Shown: piece after piece, positions 1 to 7,632 of the stretch | Layout of the letters: each line of letters opens with the position of its first letter | Numbering within the stretch: the stretch's first letter is position 1 | DNA from: SAR202-VII-2 sp965263165 | GTDB taxonomy: Bacteria > Chloroflexota > Dehalococcoidia > Lucifugimonadales > SAR202-VII-2 | Length of the DNA: 64,000 nucleotides | Assembly: GCA_965263165.1 (NCBI GenBank) | Contig: OZ253584.1 | Span: forward strand, 2,356,001-2,420,000 | Direction: 5' to 3' | The notes under the pieces: model-generated | Told to the model about the DNA's origin: nothing | The model's database searches: none | Seen by the model: the letters and a program-made list of their open reading frames with translations, nothing else | Program-made: the position numbers and the translations under genes

Positions 1-216
1 GTTCATAAACGTTTGGGGCATCGCCAACACAGCCCGCTCGCTCCCGATGTGCCCCTCCCCGAAGACGACCAGCCTCTTCAGACGACCCAGGAGCCCGCGT
101 GGTTTGACGGCGATGCCATGACGCCGCGCCAGTTCCGCCACGCACCAGAACCCCAGGTTGTGCCGCGTCGCCTCATAACGGCTGCCCGGATTGCCCAGGC
201 CAACGATGATTTTCAT
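1..216 (-). CDS. pth: Peptidyl-tRNA hydrolase, N-terminal part
   Basis: Cytosolic enzyme that frees tRNA from peptidyl-tRNA dropped by stalled ribosomes. The 72 visible residues start MKIIVGLGNPG and carry YEATRHNLGF, the family signature with the catalytic His (residue 19) and Asn9. They end at PQTFMN, which matches the KPxTxMN substrate-binding motif. The remaining C-terminal part (about 115 residues in typical members) lies beyond the left window edge, so the gene is cut by the window and not by mutation. Its ATG overlaps the TGA of the preceding gene as ATGA, which predicts translational coupling. The ATG is fixed by the family N-terminus. Confidence 0.93.
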   Translation of the reverse strand, partial: MKIIVGLGNPGSRYEATRHNLGFWCVAELARRHGIAVKPRGLLGRLKRLVVFGEGHIGSERAVLAMPQTFMN

Positions 217-1583
217 GGGCTGCCCGAAGACTCCCGCAAGCATTGGACAGCCTCGGCATCGAAGACGGCGGCTAGGTCCCGCTTCAGAAGCGACGCTCGG
301 CCGTATAACCTGGCGCAGTCAGCAAAGAAGTAGGGCAAGCTCTCGGCCCCGGCGACGTCCCGCAACCGCGAAATCCTCGCATCAACCTCGGGCGGCTGCT
401 GCCCGGGAGCCTTTGTCGGCGCATCGAGAGGGGCAAGCCCCTTGAGTCTTTCCCCGAGCCGCGCCAGAAGCGGCCCAAGATCGGAGGCGTCCGATGCAGG
501 CAGGCCCAGGCTTTCGCCAAGGGCAACGGCAAAGGGCAGGGCCTTGTCCCAGGTGGGGCCTCCCTGGTAAAGGAGTCGCGAGGGGGCCTGTAGGAGGGCC
601 TCGTCCCAGCGCACGTCGGCGATGGTGTAGGCGGTGAGGAAGCGGCCTGGAAGGGACTTGCCGTCCACAGTGGTGACGGAGTGACCCTCCCGCAATTCGA
701 GCTCCGCCCTGCGGCCGGGGAGTGCGACAAAGCACAGCGTGAAGAGGAGCGGCAGCCCCCCCGGTAGCCCCACCGCCTCCGACAGGGCCAGTTCCAAGTC
801 GCCCCAGCCCAGGGCGCCGTCGTTCCCGTCAAGGCCGTCCTCGATGACGTCAAGGATCGGAGAGCCGGCGTCGGCCAGGGTTGTGGGACGCCCGCTCGTA
901 GCCAGTCCAAGACCGGGTGCAAAAGCCGCCGCCGCTTGCCGCGCCGCCGGGGATTCGCCGCCATTGACCAGCGCAGAGAAGATCAGGGGGACATCGGCGC
1001 TCAGCGTGTGGGTGAAGCCGGATGGATTGATGGGCAGGGCAGGGTAGGCTGCTTCCAGCAACGCCTCGGCGATGGTCTGGACCCACTCCCGGCGTCCCCC
1101 CGCTCCGAAAACGGCCCCCGGTGCCAGCGGCGCGTCCGCAGCAAGAATGGCGCCGTCGCGAAACGCCGCGGCTTCCTCTTCGTTGCGGCATGCCATCACA
1201 GATGCCGCGGCCTCCGGGCCGGATTGGGCCGCATGCGCGTCCCAGCCTCCGGCAGCGCGCAGCTCCCGCTCAACCTGTTCCCGGTGAACCTGCCGGTCGT
1301 AGCCGGGTACGCAGGCGGCGACCCGGGGAATCGTAACCCCGCCCACTGGAGCGCCCTGGGCCATGCTCAGAAAGACAACCCGGGCGTGCGCGTTGCGGTT
1401 CAGGGGAGCAACCAGCATGGGGTCCCAGCTAGGGGCGAACACGACCTCGCAGAAATACTGCAAACCTCTGTAGGTCACGGGCCAAAGGCCCCGCTGCGGT
1501 TCGGGCGCCGGGGCGGAGGGAGCGGGTGCGTCGATGGTCATCGGAAGCGGTGGCGGGTCGTGGGCGGCGGTGCTCGCAGGCAT
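213..1583 (-). CDS. Conserved-looking protein of unknown function coupled to pth
   Basis: I do not recognise a family for this 456-residue protein. The first ~30 residues are Pro/Ala-rich and low in complexity; the rest looks like one soluble globular protein, with no signal peptide, membrane segment or obvious metal or nucleotide motif. A second in-frame ATG at 1541 (MTIDAPAPS) could be the true start; neither start has a good Shine-Dalgarno. The reading frame is real on gene-order grounds: it is long and ends in a 4-bp ATGA overlap with pth. It starts about 60 bp from the divergent NUDIX gene. A translation-linked role would be a guess from the neighbour only. Confidence 0.7.
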   Translation of the reverse strand: MPASTAAHDPPPLPMTIDAPAPSAPAPEPQRGLWPVTYRGLQYFCEVVFAPSWDPMLVAPLNRNAHARVVFLSMAQGAPVGGVTIPRVAACVPGYDRQVHREQVERELRAAGGWDAHAAQSGPEAAASVMACRNEEEAAAFRDGAILAADAPLAPGAVFGAGGRREWVQTIAEALLEAAYPALPINPSGFTHTLSADVPLIFSALVNGGESPAARQAAAAFAPGLGLATSGRPTTLADAGSPILDVIEDGLDGNDGALGWGDLELALSEAVGLPGGLPLLFTLCFVALPGRRAELELREGHSVTTVDGKSLPGRFLTAYTIADVRWDEALLQAPSRLLYQGGPTWDKALPFAVALGESLGLPASDASDLGPLLARLGERLKGLAPLDAPTKAPGQQPPEVDARISRLRDVAGAESLPYFFADCARLYGRASLLKRDLAAVFDAEAVQCLRESSGSP

Positions 1584-1593
1584 GGGTTGAAGG

Positions 1594-1617
1594 TATACTG
1601 CTACGGGCCGAAGTATA
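1594..1617. promoter_or_regulatory. Possible divergent -10 boxes between the unknown gene and the NUDIX gene
   Basis: The 59-bp gap between the two divergent genes contains TATACT on the plus strand at 1594-1599 and TATACT on the minus strand at 1617-1612. Each faces the gene it would serve. I see no convincing -35 box 16-18 bp upstream of either, so this is only a suggestion that one short region drives both genes. Confidence 0.3.
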
Positions 1618-1642
1618 GCATGGGCAGAGGGGGAGCGACGGC

Positions 1643-2146
1643 GTGAGACAGGAGTTCAATTACTGTAATCGTTGCGGCCAACCCATGGAGGTGCGCGAGG
1701 CCCACGGCGACCGGCGGCCCGTCTGCACCAGTTGCGGGTGGGTCGTCTTTTTGGACCCCAAGGTCGTTGTGGGTATGCTTCTGTCCATCGACGGCGGCCT
1801 CGTCATGGTCAGGCGGGCCACCAATCCAGGCAAGGGCCTATGGAGCTTTCCCGCTGGCTTCGTGGACCGCGGCGAGGTCGTCGAGGACGCCGCAGCCAGG
1901 GAGACCTGGGAGGAGACGGGCCTGAGGGCGCAGGCCAAGAGCATCATTGGCGTGTATTCCCGCACCGGCGATCCCCTGATCCTGGTCGTCTTCGACGGCG
2001 ACATCGTGGGCGGCGAATTGGCGCCGGGGCTGGAGGTGGAAGAGGTCGCCGCTTTTCCGCCCGGCCAACTGCCTCCCCTGGCCTTCGAGCGCGACGGCCC
2101 CATCATTCAGGCCTGGCTCAATGGCCTCGCCGAAGCCTCCCCCTAG
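1643..2146 (+). CDS. NUDIX hydrolase with N-terminal zinc ribbon
   Basis: Probably hydrolyses a nucleoside diphosphate linked to another group (ADP-ribose or NADH-like substrates) in the cytosol. Residues ~7-31 hold two CxxC pairs (CNRC, CTSC) forming a zinc ribbon, as in NudC-like and zinc-ribbon NUDIX proteins. The NUDIX box follows at about residues 72-95: GFVDRGEVVEDAAARE then TWEETGL, with the metal-binding REx2EE core intact. At 167 residues it is close to single-domain members and too short for full NudC. It starts at GTG with GGGGAG about 8 nt upstream. Its TAG stop lies inside the CTAG that begins the adjoining repeat element. Confidence 0.88.
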   Translation: MRQEFNYCNRCGQPMEVREAHGDRRPVCTSCGWVVFLDPKVVVGMLLSIDGGLVMVRRATNPGKGLWSFPAGFVDRGEVVEDAAARETWEETGLRAQAKSIIGVYSRTGDPLILVVFDGDIVGGELAPGLEVEEVAAFPPGQLPPLAFERDGPIIQAWLNGLAEASP

Positions 2147-2480
2147 GGATGCTCTGAACAAGCCGACAGAGAGTCGCCGCGTATCAAGAGCATGCCGGTG
2201 CTCGGGGGCAGGCTGGGAAGCTTCCGGGCGCGCCAAGGCGTGATAGCGACCCCCTTCTCTCCCCAAGCGGGGTGCAGGGGGCGCAGCCCCCGCCGGGGGT
2301 ACAGCGTGTCCCCCTGTTCTGGAAAACGTCGGAGGGCGGAGCGGGCGGGATAGCGGCGCAGCCCAAGACAGACCATCCCCCCGCCCTGCCCCCAGTCGAG
2401 GGCAGGGCGCCGCGTCCACCCCACGCCAAGCAGGCGCCCAACCCCAACGGCGGCGCCGGCGGGGAATAATCCATCACACC
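2143..2480 (+). repeat. Left part of composite repeat D: CTAG terminal repeat plus GC-rich block E1
   Basis: The segment begins CTAGGGATGCTCTGAACAAG, the same end that bounds the 526-bp element at 46022-46547. It continues with half of the GTGCTCGGGGGCAGG palindrome (near 2213-2227). Block E1 at 2261-2376 recurs almost unchanged near 58345, 59050 and 61264, always on the plus strand. E1 can fold into GGGGGCGCAGCCCCC and GGGGGTACAGCGTGTCCCCC hairpins. No coding sequence is supported here. I could not find a matching right-hand terminal repeat before the next gene. Confidence 0.7.
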
Positions 2481-2486
2481 CCGGCT

Positions 2487-2605
2487 GGCACGGTTGTCAC
2501 GGTTGTGTCGCGGCTATGTCGCGGCTATGTCGCGGTTATGTCGCGGCTATATCGCTCTGGTGTCGGGGCCATGACCGCGCTGTCCGGGCTATGACCGGGC
2601 TAAAT
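2487..2605 (-). repeat. 11-bp tandem array, copy D
   Basis: Read on the minus strand, the core is a run of imperfect 11-bp units of the form CGCGACATAGC and CGCGACATAAC, with looser units at the ends. The array follows the small reading frame at 2600-2701 in the direction of transcription, the same order as in the other copies (16766, 46300, 58779). The unit sequence resembles copy B (CGCGAC core) and differs from copies A and C (GTAACG core). Confidence 0.75.
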
Positions 2606-2701
2606 CGCGCTTCGCAACGATTCCCAGCCGGCTCTCTCAAGTGCGCCGTTGCGGAGCCGTATCGGCCCCAAAAAAAGAAGCAGGCCGGCGGCCCACTTCA
2701 T
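2600..2701 (-). CDS. Repeat-encoded micro-ORF, copy D (MKWAAG peptide)
   Basis: A 33-residue frame starts MKWAAGLLLFLG, a short basic plus hydrophobic stretch like a signal peptide, and ends just before the 11-bp array. The same N-terminus recurs in copy C (58585) and, with damage, in copies A and B. The ATG lies 6 nt after a TATATT box, so a transcript would begin at or next to the start codon (leaderless). No Shine-Dalgarno is present. Here the lipobox Cys of copy C (LGAC) is replaced by LGPI. Expression and function are unknown; conservation may instead reflect DNA-level copying of the repeat. Confidence 0.35.
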   Translation of the reverse strand: MKWAAGLLLFLGPIRLRNGALERAGWESLRSAI

Positions 2702-2707
2702 GGCGAT

Positions 2708-2736
2708 AATATAGTGAAAAAATTCGCATTGTATAA
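2708..2736 (-). promoter_or_regulatory. Promoter of repeat copy D
   Basis: On the minus strand TATATT (2713-2708) is preceded by a 17-bp spacer and TTATAC (2736-2731). The geometry matches the stronger promoters of copies A, B and C. The surrounding ~60 bp is unusually AT-rich for this genome. Confidence 0.45.
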
Positions 2737-2902
2737 TTCCGCATTGTGTAATAGGGAAAGTCAGGCGCAGCGCGCCGGAACCCGGCATCCGCCCCAGGTC
2801 CTCGGGGAAGGTTAGGAAGGGGGTCCCTTCCCCGGCAACCCCCCCCCGAGGACTTGGCTCGTCTCCTCCGTTCCCCTATACTGTGCCCGCCATCCAACAC
2901 CC
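2737..2902. other. Intergenic DNA right of composite repeat D
   Basis: About 165 bp separate the repeat promoter from the ribosome binding site of the next gene. I see a CCCCAGGTCCTCGGGG palindrome near 2791-2806 with a related CCCCCGAGGAC near 2848, and no coding sequence. TATACT at 2877-2882 could be the -10 of the aldolase gene. Confidence 0.35.
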
Positions 2903-2915
2903 AAGGAGTCTGCTC

Positions 2916-3698
2916 ATGACGCAGGCAAGCGAGCCGGGACTCGGCCAAGCCAACCAACTGAGAGAGGAAGTCGCCTTGGGCAACCGCCTGCTGCACCACT
3001 GGGGACTGGCGACGTATCTAGGCCACGTTAGCGCCCGCATACCCGGCGCCGATAGGTTCATCATCAAAGGCAAGCCCCAGGTCAGCATGGACCGCCTCCA
3101 GCCCGCCGATCTGATGGTCATGGACTTCGACGGCAATGTCGTGGAGGCCGGCGATGACTATCCCAACCCAGTGTCCAGTTGGGCCATGCACGCCGAGATC
3201 TACAGGGCTCGCCCGGATGTGAACAGCGTGGCCCACACCCACCAGAAGTGGTGCACCATCCTTGGTATAGCGGGCAAGGACGTATTGCCCCTCCAGCATG
3301 CCAACTCTGCCGTCATCGCCGTCAGGCCCTGGCCGGTCTACGACGAGACCTATGACAACGTCACCGGCAAGTATCAGCCAAAGGTCGTGGCCCGAACCCT
3401 CGCCGACTTCCCGGCTGTCCACCTGCGCAACCACGGCATGATCTTTGTCGGCGGCAATGTGGAAAAGGCCATCATCGGGGCCCGCAACGGCGAGTACCAG
3501 GCTGAACTCACGTGGCGCTCGCTCGTCGTGGGAACGCCGGTCCTGCTGCCCACGGTCTTCATGCGCGACGAGATGGACAGAGACCTGACCCCCAGCATCT
3601 GGGAGGTGCGGGACGGCGTGTCCATTGACGAGATGACGATCCACGCCTGGCTTGACGAGAACAGAGAGGCGGCCCGCGACCGCAAGGTCCGCTTCTAG
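2916..3698 (+). CDS. Class II aldolase/adducin-family protein (first paralogue)
   Basis: Zinc-dependent aldolase/epimerase fold, cytosolic, substrate unknown. The 260-residue protein carries the zinc ligands of the family: AHTH in the central part and the RNHG His further on. In fuculose-phosphate aldolase the general-base Glu lies four residues before the conserved His of the helix (SSEWRFH). Here the aligned stretch is SSWAMHAEIY, so Ser replaces Glu. The next gene, a paralogue, keeps Glu (SEWPLHAELY). I chose the ATG at 2916 because AAGGAG lies 7 nt upstream; a GTG at 2883 would add 11 residues without a binding site. The pair sits 34 bp apart and is probably one transcript. Confidence 0.87.
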   Translation: MTQASEPGLGQANQLREEVALGNRLLHHWGLATYLGHVSARIPGADRFIIKGKPQVSMDRLQPADLMVMDFDGNVVEAGDDYPNPVSSWAMHAEIYRARPDVNSVAHTHQKWCTILGIAGKDVLPLQHANSAVIAVRPWPVYDETYDNVTGKYQPKVVARTLADFPAVHLRNHGMIFVGGNVEKAIIGARNGEYQAELTWRSLVVGTPVLLPTVFMRDEMDRDLTPSIWEVRDGVSIDEMTIHAWLDENREAARDRKVRF

Positions 3699-3732
3699 CC
3701 CAGCCCAGCGCCTTGTCTCAAGGGGAGCGCCC

Positions 3733-4482
3733 ATGTCCATCAAGACTCCAACCCTGGACCAACTGAAGGAAACGGTGGCCTTGTCCCACCGCATTCTCTA
3801 CGCCGCGGGGCTGGCCACAGACCGAGGCCACTCCAGCGCACGCGTGCCCGGAACGGACACCTTCCTGATCAAGCCCTGGCCCCACATTCAGATGTGCCGC
3901 ATCAAGGGTGAAGACATCATCACGATGGACTTCGAAGGCAACATCGTGGGCGGCAAGCGGGAGGGCGTGACCCGCGTCAGCGAGTGGCCCCTTCACGCCG
4001 AGCTCTACCGGGCCCACCCCGACCTCGGCGCCGTGATTCATACCCACCAGAAGTGGGCCAGCATGATGGGCATCGCTCAGCAGACCGTCCTGCCCGTTTT
4101 TGGCGCCAGCCAGTCCGACTCCGTCGCTGATGGCATCCCCATGTACGACGACGACCGGGCGCTCATCCGGCAGAAGTGGCAGGGCGAGCTGATGGTGAAA
4201 GTCATGGGCGACGCGCCCGCCGTCCACCTCCAGAGCCACGGTATGGCCTTTGCCGGCCCGAATCTGGAGAGCGTCACTATCGACGCCGTGAATATTGAGT
4301 ACCAAGCGGAGTTGACTTGGCATGCCTTGGCCATCGGGGGTGCCCATGCCATCCCTCGTTACTTCACCCATCCCCACGTTGAACGGCGCAAGCTGGCCGA
4401 GACTCCCGAGGCTTGGGAGCATTTCTGGAAGTGGGTGGACGAGAACCCGGAGTCCTACCACGTGCGCGGCGTACACCTATAG
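3733..4482 (+). CDS. Class II aldolase/adducin-family protein (second paralogue)
   Basis: A 249-residue paralogue of the preceding gene, with the same fold and probably a related hydroxy-acid or sugar-acid substrate. Zinc ligands are IHTH and QSHG, and the catalytic-position Glu is present in SEWPLHAELY. The ATG at 3733 follows AGGGGAG by 5 nt; an in-frame upstream ATG would overlap the previous gene and has no binding site. The two proteins share FIKGKP/FLIKPWP, HAEIY/HAELY and HTHQKW blocks, so they arose by duplication. A heteromer or two substrates are both possible; the sequence does not decide. Confidence 0.87.
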   Translation: MSIKTPTLDQLKETVALSHRILYAAGLATDRGHSSARVPGTDTFLIKPWPHIQMCRIKGEDIITMDFEGNIVGGKREGVTRVSEWPLHAELYRAHPDLGAVIHTHQKWASMMGIAQQTVLPVFGASQSDSVADGIPMYDDDRALIRQKWQGELMVKVMGDAPAVHLQSHGMAFAGPNLESVTIDAVNIEYQAELTWHALAIGGAHAIPRYFTHPHVERRKLAETPEAWEHFWKWVDENPESYHVRGVHL

Positions 4483-4531
4483 CAACGGGCAGCCTACATC
4501 ATGACATCATTCGGCCCAAAATGAGGGCAAA

Positions 4532-4900
4532 ATGACTGCCATCGGCAAGCTATCCTGCCTCGTTATAGACGCCACCGACCTTGACCGGGCGGTGGCTTTC
4601 TGGTCGGCGGTCCTGGGCGTTGAGCCGGGGGAACAGGATCGCAATTGCCATCTTTTCGGCCGCCAAACCGATGGTGTGCGCGTGGTCCTTCAAGAGGTTC
4701 CTGAGCCCAAGATAGGCAAGGCTCGCGTTCACCTTGATCTTGCCTGTGATGACCTGGACGCCGCTGCGCAGCGCGTGCAGGACTTGGGGGGGGCGGTTGT
4801 GGAAGTCGTCGACGATCCGGGTGACCCTTTAATCGCGGGTGACCGTTTAATCGTGGTCGTTGACACTGAGGGCAACGAGTTCTGCCTCATCTCCCCCTAG
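4532..4900 (+). CDS. VOC (glyoxalase/bleomycin-resistance-like) protein
   Basis: A 122-residue single VOC domain, of the glyoxalase-like type that usually binds a metal and a small organic substrate. The beta-alpha-beta-beta-beta pattern is visible: LVIDATDLDRAVAFWSAVLG at the start and VVDTEGNEFCLISP at the end, which is the usual C-terminal motif with the conserved Glu before F. A short DNA duplication (GTGACCCTTTAATCG then GTGACCGTTTAATCG, about 4820-4854) inserts a few residues in a loop. It follows the aldolase pair on the same strand, about 50 bp away. Function cannot be narrowed further. Confidence 0.82.
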   Translation: MTAIGKLSCLVIDATDLDRAVAFWSAVLGVEPGEQDRNCHLFGRQTDGVRVVLQEVPEPKIGKARVHLDLACDDLDAAAQRVQDLGGAVVEVVDDPGDPLIAGDRLIVVVDTEGNEFCLISP

Positions 4901-4907
4901 CAGGGCG

Positions 4908-7136
4908 TTACCCTGCCCGCGCTTCCTTCAATGCCCGCCACACCCGCTCCGGCGTCAGAGGCAATTCCTTGATCCGCACCCCTGTGGCCTGAAACACAGC
5001 GTTGGCTATGGCCGGCGCAATAGCTACGATGGGGCCCTCTCCGATGCCCTTGGCCCCGAAGGGGCCGGGGCCATCCTCGTTTTCGATCAACACCGTCTCG
5101 AACTCCTCCGGCATCTCGTCGAAGGTGGGGACCCGGTAGTCGATGAGGTTGCCGTTCAGGAGTTGTCCATCCTCGTATACGAGTTCCTCGAACAGGGTGT
5201 GCCCGATCCCCTGCATGGCGGCCCCCTCGTCCTGGCCCTCCGCCTGCTTGGGATTGATGGCCTTGCCTATGTCCGACACCGACGCCAGCCGCAGGACGCG
5301 GAGCGCCCCCGTCTTTTCGTTGACCTCCACCTCAACGCCCACGACCGCCATCTCCCAGAACACCGGCAAGCCCTTGAGCGGACCCTGGTCTTGGGGCGTG
5401 ACGTAGCCGCGCCCCATCAGCTCCCCCGCAGGCCCCCCGAACATCTGCCGGATCAATTGGGCGTAGGTGATGCGCTCCTCGCCATAGGCCACGGCGCCGG
5501 CGGACAGCCTGACGCTGTCCGCCGGCGCCTCGAAGTGGGCGGAGGCTAAGTCCAAGAGCTGTTGCGCCACCTCTCTGGCGCCCAGTTGCACGGCAAGGCC
5601 CACCAGGGTTGTGGACCGGCTGGCCCCCGTCGAGCGGTCATAGGGTACGATGGCCGTGTCAGAGGCTACGACGGCCACGTTCTCCAGCGGAACCTGGAGT
5701 TCCTCAGCCGCGATCTGGGCCATGACGCCGCGTGAGCCTTGCCCCACCTCGACGGTGCTGACCATCGCAGTCGCGCTCCCGTCGGCGTGGAGGCGCACCA
5801 GGGCCGTGGACGTGGGGCTGGCCCCGGCGTTGAGCACGGAACACGCCAGGCCGGTGCCGCGCTTGAATCCTTCCGGCGCCGAATCCGTCCTTCCGTCAGT
5901 CCCCTTCGAACGGATGGCTCTTGCCGCTTCCCGCAGGCCGGTGGCAACGTCGGCGTCCAGGGGGTTCTTGTCGCGTCGGATCACGTCGCCGGGGGCGCCG
6001 AGGTTCTTCAAGCGAAGCTCCAAAGGATCTATGCCCAGCGCGTCGGCGATGATGTCCACCTGGGACTCGCTGGCCCACGCTGCCTGCGGCCCGCCGATGG
6101 CCCGGAAGGAACCCGCCGCGCCGGTGTTCGTGTATAGGCCGCGGGATGTTACCGACAGATTGGGCCACCTGTACGGCCCAGGGACCTGGTCGGCGCAACG
6201 TTCGGTCACCCGGTTGCCGTTGTCGGCGTATGCGCCGGTGTCGAGGATGATGTCGCAGTCCCGGGCAACGAACGCGCCGTCGTTGCGAACCCCGGTCTTG
6301 AGCGTAATGCGGGCCGCGTGGCGGCGCACCGTCTTGGCCGACTGCTCCACGGAGAAGGCTAGCTTCACGGGCCTCCCGGCCTCCCGGCTCAGAGCCACGG
6401 CGAGCGGCTCGATTTTGATGTAGGACTTCGAGCCGAATCCGCCGCCAACGTACGGCACAACCACTTGCACCCGGTTCAGGGGCAGGCCGAACAGACGCGC
6501 GAGCTCGTTGCGGACCAGGAAGGGATGCTGCGCCGAATCCCAGACCGTAATGCCCATCTCGTCGAAGCGGGCGATGACGGTATGAGGCTCCAGCGCGTAG
6601 TGGTAGACCATCGGAAACGTGAAGGTGTCCTCGAAGACCCGGTCGGCCTCGGCGAAACCCTTCTCCACGGCGCCCCACTCGTAGTGGGCCTGGTGGCAGA
6701 GATTCGACTCGTGGACCGCTGCGGCGCCGTCGGCTAGGGCGTCGTCCATGTCGGCGACGATCGAAAGGTCCTCGTATGCCACGTCGATCAGGTCGAGGGC
6801 GGCTTCAGCGGTCTCCGAGTCCACGGCGGCCACGGCGGCCACCGGCTCTCCCTCGTACCGCACCTTGTCAATGGCGATGATGGGCCGGTCCTTGATGTCA
6901 GAGCCGTAGTAGGGGTCCATATCCCCAAGCTCGTGGGCGGTGAGTACGCCGAAAACGCCCGGCAGCTTCCGGGCCCCGGAAGCGTCGATACGGAGGATGC
7001 GGGCGTGGGGTAGGGGAGAGGGCAGCACCTTGCCGAAGGCCATACCGGGGATTTCGAGGTCTCCGGTGTATGCGCCTCGGCCCGTGACCTTGTCCACGTA
7101 GTCGGGGCGGCGTTCGGAGGTTCCAACGATGGCCAC
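4908..7136 (-). CDS. Molybdenum hydroxylase large subunit (xanthine dehydrogenase/CoxL family)
   Basis: Catalytic molybdopterin subunit of a three-subunit hydroxylase that oxidises an aldehyde, N-heterocycle or similar substrate with water as oxygen source. The 742 residues start with the ald_xan_dh hammerhead domain (RGAYTGDLEIPG). The Mo-cofactor domain follows, with GGGFGSK and the loop GAAGSFRAIG. It ends with GAKGIGEGP, where the Glu is the active-site base conserved in the family. The loop is not AYxCSFR, so it is not a form I CO dehydrogenase. Translation starts at GTG, 9 nt after the small subunit. It ends convergently 7 bp from the VOC gene. Confidence 0.92.
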   Translation of the reverse strand: MAIVGTSERRPDYVDKVTGRGAYTGDLEIPGMAFGKVLPSPLPHARILRIDASGARKLPGVFGVLTAHELGDMDPYYGSDIKDRPIIAIDKVRYEGEPVAAVAAVDSETAEAALDLIDVAYEDLSIVADMDDALADGAAAVHESNLCHQAHYEWGAVEKGFAEADRVFEDTFTFPMVYHYALEPHTVIARFDEMGITVWDSAQHPFLVRNELARLFGLPLNRVQVVVPYVGGGFGSKSYIKIEPLAVALSREAGRPVKLAFSVEQSAKTVRRHAARITLKTGVRNDGAFVARDCDIILDTGAYADNGNRVTERCADQVPGPYRWPNLSVTSRGLYTNTGAAGSFRAIGGPQAAWASESQVDIIADALGIDPLELRLKNLGAPGDVIRRDKNPLDADVATGLREAARAIRSKGTDGRTDSAPEGFKRGTGLACSVLNAGASPTSTALVRLHADGSATAMVSTVEVGQGSRGVMAQIAAEELQVPLENVAVVASDTAIVPYDRSTGASRSTTLVGLAVQLGAREVAQQLLDLASAHFEAPADSVRLSAGAVAYGEERITYAQLIRQMFGGPAGELMGRGYVTPQDQGPLKGLPVFWEMAVVGVEVEVNEKTGALRVLRLASVSDIGKAINPKQAEGQDEGAAMQGIGHTLFEELVYEDGQLLNGNLIDYRVPTFDEMPEEFETVLIENEDGPGPFGAKGIGEGPIVAIAPAIANAVFQATGVRIKELPLTPERVWRALKEARAG

Positions 7137-7145
7137 GGCCGGCGG

Positions 7146-7628
7146 CTACTCCCGCATCCGCTGGGCAGCGTCTTCGATGGACTCCAGGATCTTCTTGTAG
7201 CCGGTGCACCGGCAGAGGTTGCCCCGCATGTACTCCTTGACTTCCTCCACCGTCGGGTTGGGGTTGAGATCAAGGAGCGATTTGGCCGCCAGGATCATGC
7301 CCGGCGTGCAGAACCCGCACTGAAGACCGGCGTTATCAATGAAGGCGTCCATCAGCGGGTGCAGCTTCGCGCCGTCGGCGAGGCCCTCTATCGTGACCAC
7401 CTCGGCGCCGCGGGCCTCGAAGGCGAGGTAGGTGCATGAGCTCACGGGAGCGCCGTCCACGAGCACAGTGCAGGCACCGCACACCTGCATGTCGCAGGAA
7501 CGCTTGGCTCCCTTCAGCGCCAGACGGTCGCGCAGCAGGTCCAACAGCAGCAGGTGCGGCTCGATCTCCATGCCGACCTCTCTGCCGTTGACGACAAAGC
7601 TGATTTGTATTCGTTGAACGTCTGCCAA
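7146..7628 (-). CDS. Molybdenum hydroxylase [2Fe-2S] small subunit (CoxS-like)
   Basis: Electron-transfer subunit of the hydroxylase. The 160 residues show both expected clusters. The plant-type ferredoxin set is CDMQVCGAC followed by SCTYLA, and the C-terminal helical domain has CGFCTPGM and CRCTGY. The start codon is TTG, preceded by GAGG at a good distance; the next Met (residue 20) would remove part of the first beta strand, so TTG is preferred. The gene lies 4 bp after the FAD subunit and 9 bp before the large subunit, the canonical M-S-L order. Confidence 0.93.
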   Translation of the reverse strand: MADVQRIQISFVVNGREVGMEIEPHLLLLDLLRDRLALKGAKRSCDMQVCGACTVLVDGAPVSSCTYLAFEARGAEVVTIEGLADGAKLHPLMDAFIDNAGLQCGFCTPGMILAAKSLLDLNPNPTVEEVKEYMRGNLCRCTGYKKILESIEDAAQRMRE

Positions 7629-7632
7629 GACT

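Noticed and set aside
2487..2605. 11-bp arrays as CRISPR or telomere-like repeats
   Set aside because: Units are too short, lack unique spacers and vary within the array; no cas or telomere-related gene is nearby.
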